Source: Vitellaria paradoxa (taxonomy: Eukaryota > Streptophyta > Magnoliopsida > Ericales > Sapotaceae). From it: a DNA stretch of 64,000 nt. The notes under the pieces were generated by a model. It had not been told where the DNA came from. It saw only the letters and a program-made list of their open reading frames with translations, and did not search any database. This document shows positions 62,173 through 64,000 of this stretch, piece by piece. The stretch lies in contig CM034236.1 of assembly GCA_019916065.1 (NCBI GenBank), forward strand, positions 49,380,690-49,444,689, read 5' to 3'. Within the stretch, counting starts at the first letter, position 1; each line of letters starts with the position of its first letter. The translations under genes were made by a program, and so were the position numbers.

Positions 62173-62905
62173 TTTTAGTCCTACTCATTAGGACATTAGT
62201 TTTCAAAGTTCAAGTAGGCATTGGAAATTCGATACATTGCTAGTCATAACTACATATGCATGTTATACAGTTCTATTTGAAACTTTAAAATTTTTTAAAA
62301 AACCTAAAAAAGTTTTAAAAATTTATAATTTTTTCAATCAAATATCGTTACGTGTTACTTTTATATTACTTCAATACTAATTTTTAATTTTTTTTTTAAT
62401 TTTTTCGAAACTCCAAATACTCTCTAAATATGTATGTATATGTTCGAATTTGGGATTGTATTTTAGTAGTCATGCCGTAAAAGTTAACCTCGGTAATTTT
62501 GTTTAAATTTTTAATTGTTCTATTATAGTGTGCGCGCTACTCACGCTAGAAATTGAATCCCAACACGTGACACACAGAAAAATTCTTTTAATAACAGGAG
62601 ACCTCGAGAGGGAGGAAATGGTACTTACACCAATCATCAATCAATCAATTTCTGTAGCAATAGCAATTTTAATATTATGTTTGGAACATAAATTTATACA
62701 TTTATAAAAAAAATTTGTAATTTCTATTATTTTTACAAACTTAATGAAGTAAAAATTAAATTTTATTAATAAATATTTATTAATTTAAAATTTTTAATTC
62801 AATAAAAAATAAAATAAATTTAATTTTTTTACTTCAATTACATTTTTAATATTCTTCTTCACTTCTTATTTCCTTCCGCAAATTCAGGTTTCAAACATAG
62901 ACTAA
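62173..62905. other. AT-rich intergenic DNA
   Basis: No gene or element boundary is recognised. Confidence 0.4.
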
Positions 62906-63062
62906 GGGTCTGTTTGGCCGACCAAAATATACCAAAAGTCACTAAATTTTAACTATTTTTTATACTTTTTTTCAATAAAATTTTAACACCTATCACCTTT
63001 ATGTCACATCTTTCTATTTTTATTATATTTTTTGACCAAAAGTTAACCAACCAAATAGGCCC
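62906..63062. mobile_element. Small Tourist-like MITE
   Basis: GGGTCTGTTTGGCCGACCAAA at the left, GGGCCTATTTGGTTGGTTAA on the other strand at the right, 157 bp apart. TAA precedes and TAT follows, a 3-bp duplication with one mismatch. Confidence 0.6.
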
Positions 63063-63370
63063 TATAATCCGGTGATCTTGTTTGTATATTCGCCACACTT
63101 TGGATTTTTTTTTGGTAAGTAGCCACACTTTGGATTTTCCTACCATTCTGTTTTTATTTTTTATTTTTATTTTTAGTTTTTTAATTTTTACAAGCCTCTT
63201 AATGCAAGCTACTGTTTCCCCCAGCCCAAAAAGCGTGTCCAGTCTAACCATTTTTATTCGGTCCATAGTCTACGTTGATTGTACAAACAAAATTAAAGGA
63301 CAAAAAGGCCAAAAAAAAAAAAAATTCTATACCCCAGAAAAAGGATGCTAGTTGGGTTGGCGAAATTTAA

Positions 63371-63550
63371 TCTGAGAGTTTGCTCAACTGATAAAATATT
63401 GAGTTTACTTTTCAGTAATCATTAGTTTGAGTTTTCTTAGAACTACTGGAGGGTTTACTTGTCCGTTAACTTTAAAGTGTCAGAAATTAGTCGAGGTGCA
63501 CACAAGTTAGTTCGGACACCCTCGATTATATATAAAAAAAAAATAATTAA
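63371..63550 (+). mobile_element. SINE (Au-like tail)
   Basis: TTTGCTCAACTGATAAAATA resembles a box A. The 3' end reads TTAGTCGAGGTGCACACAAG, TTCGGACACC, CTCGATTAT and poly-A, the hallmark tail of a widespread plant SINE group. CGAAATTT lies just before (63,361) and just after (63,551). Confidence 0.7.
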
Positions 63551-64000
63551 CGAAATTTGACACAATTTGAATACAACAACACACGAGGCGATTAATAACA
63601 CAAATTATTTAAGCAAAGTTTAAATACAACAGGACATGAATTTGTTAACTGGAATTTTATATAATTTGATATGATTATAAAATAAATTATTTATTTAATA
63701 TATTTATTAAAATTTTCAATAAATATTTAGGTAGAAAAAAAAATCATGAACTCTGAATATGAAACGTTAACTTAACCATGAATTGGTTGGCAGCTGTAAA
63801 ATATGGGTCCATCTTAGCACTAGGGATTGATTTGTGTTGTTAATAATAATTCACTACGCACCAAAATTGTCTGGATTTCAAAACTTTTGACATGCACTAG
63901 TAGCTGTCTCTTTGTAACCGGGCAACACAACTCACTCAACGCTATTATTATGCCAAGGGAGGCGTTTGGAGCGAGATGAAGGGCAATGACACTTGCTAAC
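63551..64000. other. Right-edge intergenic DNA
   Basis: AT-rich to 63,760, then balanced composition. No gene is seen before the window ends. Confidence 0.4.

Noticed and set aside
1..64000. tRNA, rRNA genes or CRISPR arrays
   Set aside because: No intact cloverleaf, rRNA core or regularly spaced repeat array was seen; tRNA-like boxes all belong to SINEs.

Overview
This is plant nuclear DNA from a eudicot. The support is large spliced genes with GT..AG introns, a red chlorophyll catabolite reductase, an intronless PPR gene, a class B heat-stress factor carrying the plant-specific conserved upstream ORF, and AT-rich intergenic DNA full of Ty3/gypsy, LINE, SINE and MITE remnants. The species cannot be named from the sequence alone.

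Layout. The left part (1-24,400, + strand) holds two copies of a large plant-specific nuclear-type protein gene related, from memory, to the BAT2/PRRC2-like family of Arabidopsis At3g50370. Copy A (1-7,133) enters from the left edge. Its last six exons are clean, but its large first visible exon has indels near 525-582 and at 812. Copy B (18,120-23,877) is a damaged duplicate: 5' truncated against a retrotransposon, internally deleted and frameshifted at about 19,108, with stops in its last exon. Between them lie a hAT-like MITE, a single broken exon of a nucleotidyltransferase family gene, and a nested or rearranged Ty3/gypsy element whose LTR sequences form an inverted repeat.

The right part carries four genes, all on the minus strand: a PPR protein (27,609-30,587), centrin/caltractin (32,335-37,320), red chlorophyll catabolite reductase RCCR/ACD2 (39,760-44,408) and the heat-stress factor HSFB1/TBF1 (48,694-55,607). 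HSFB1, ACD2 and CEN2 are also consecutive in Arabidopsis (At4g36990, At4g37000, At4g37010, from memory), so this is a conserved microsyntenic block. The HSFB1 leader has two short upstream ORFs. The second ends in a peptide almost identical to the TBF1 uORF2 tail, which points to preserved translational control. A heat-shock element and a TATA-like box lie just upstream.

The remaining right-hand DNA (56,200-64,000) has no gene I can support. It contains three SINE-like insertions, two of them with clear target-site duplications, and several MITEs in very AT-rich sequence. Introns of HSFB1 (6.0 kb), RCCR (3.7 kb) and centrin are swollen by MITEs and tandem duplications.
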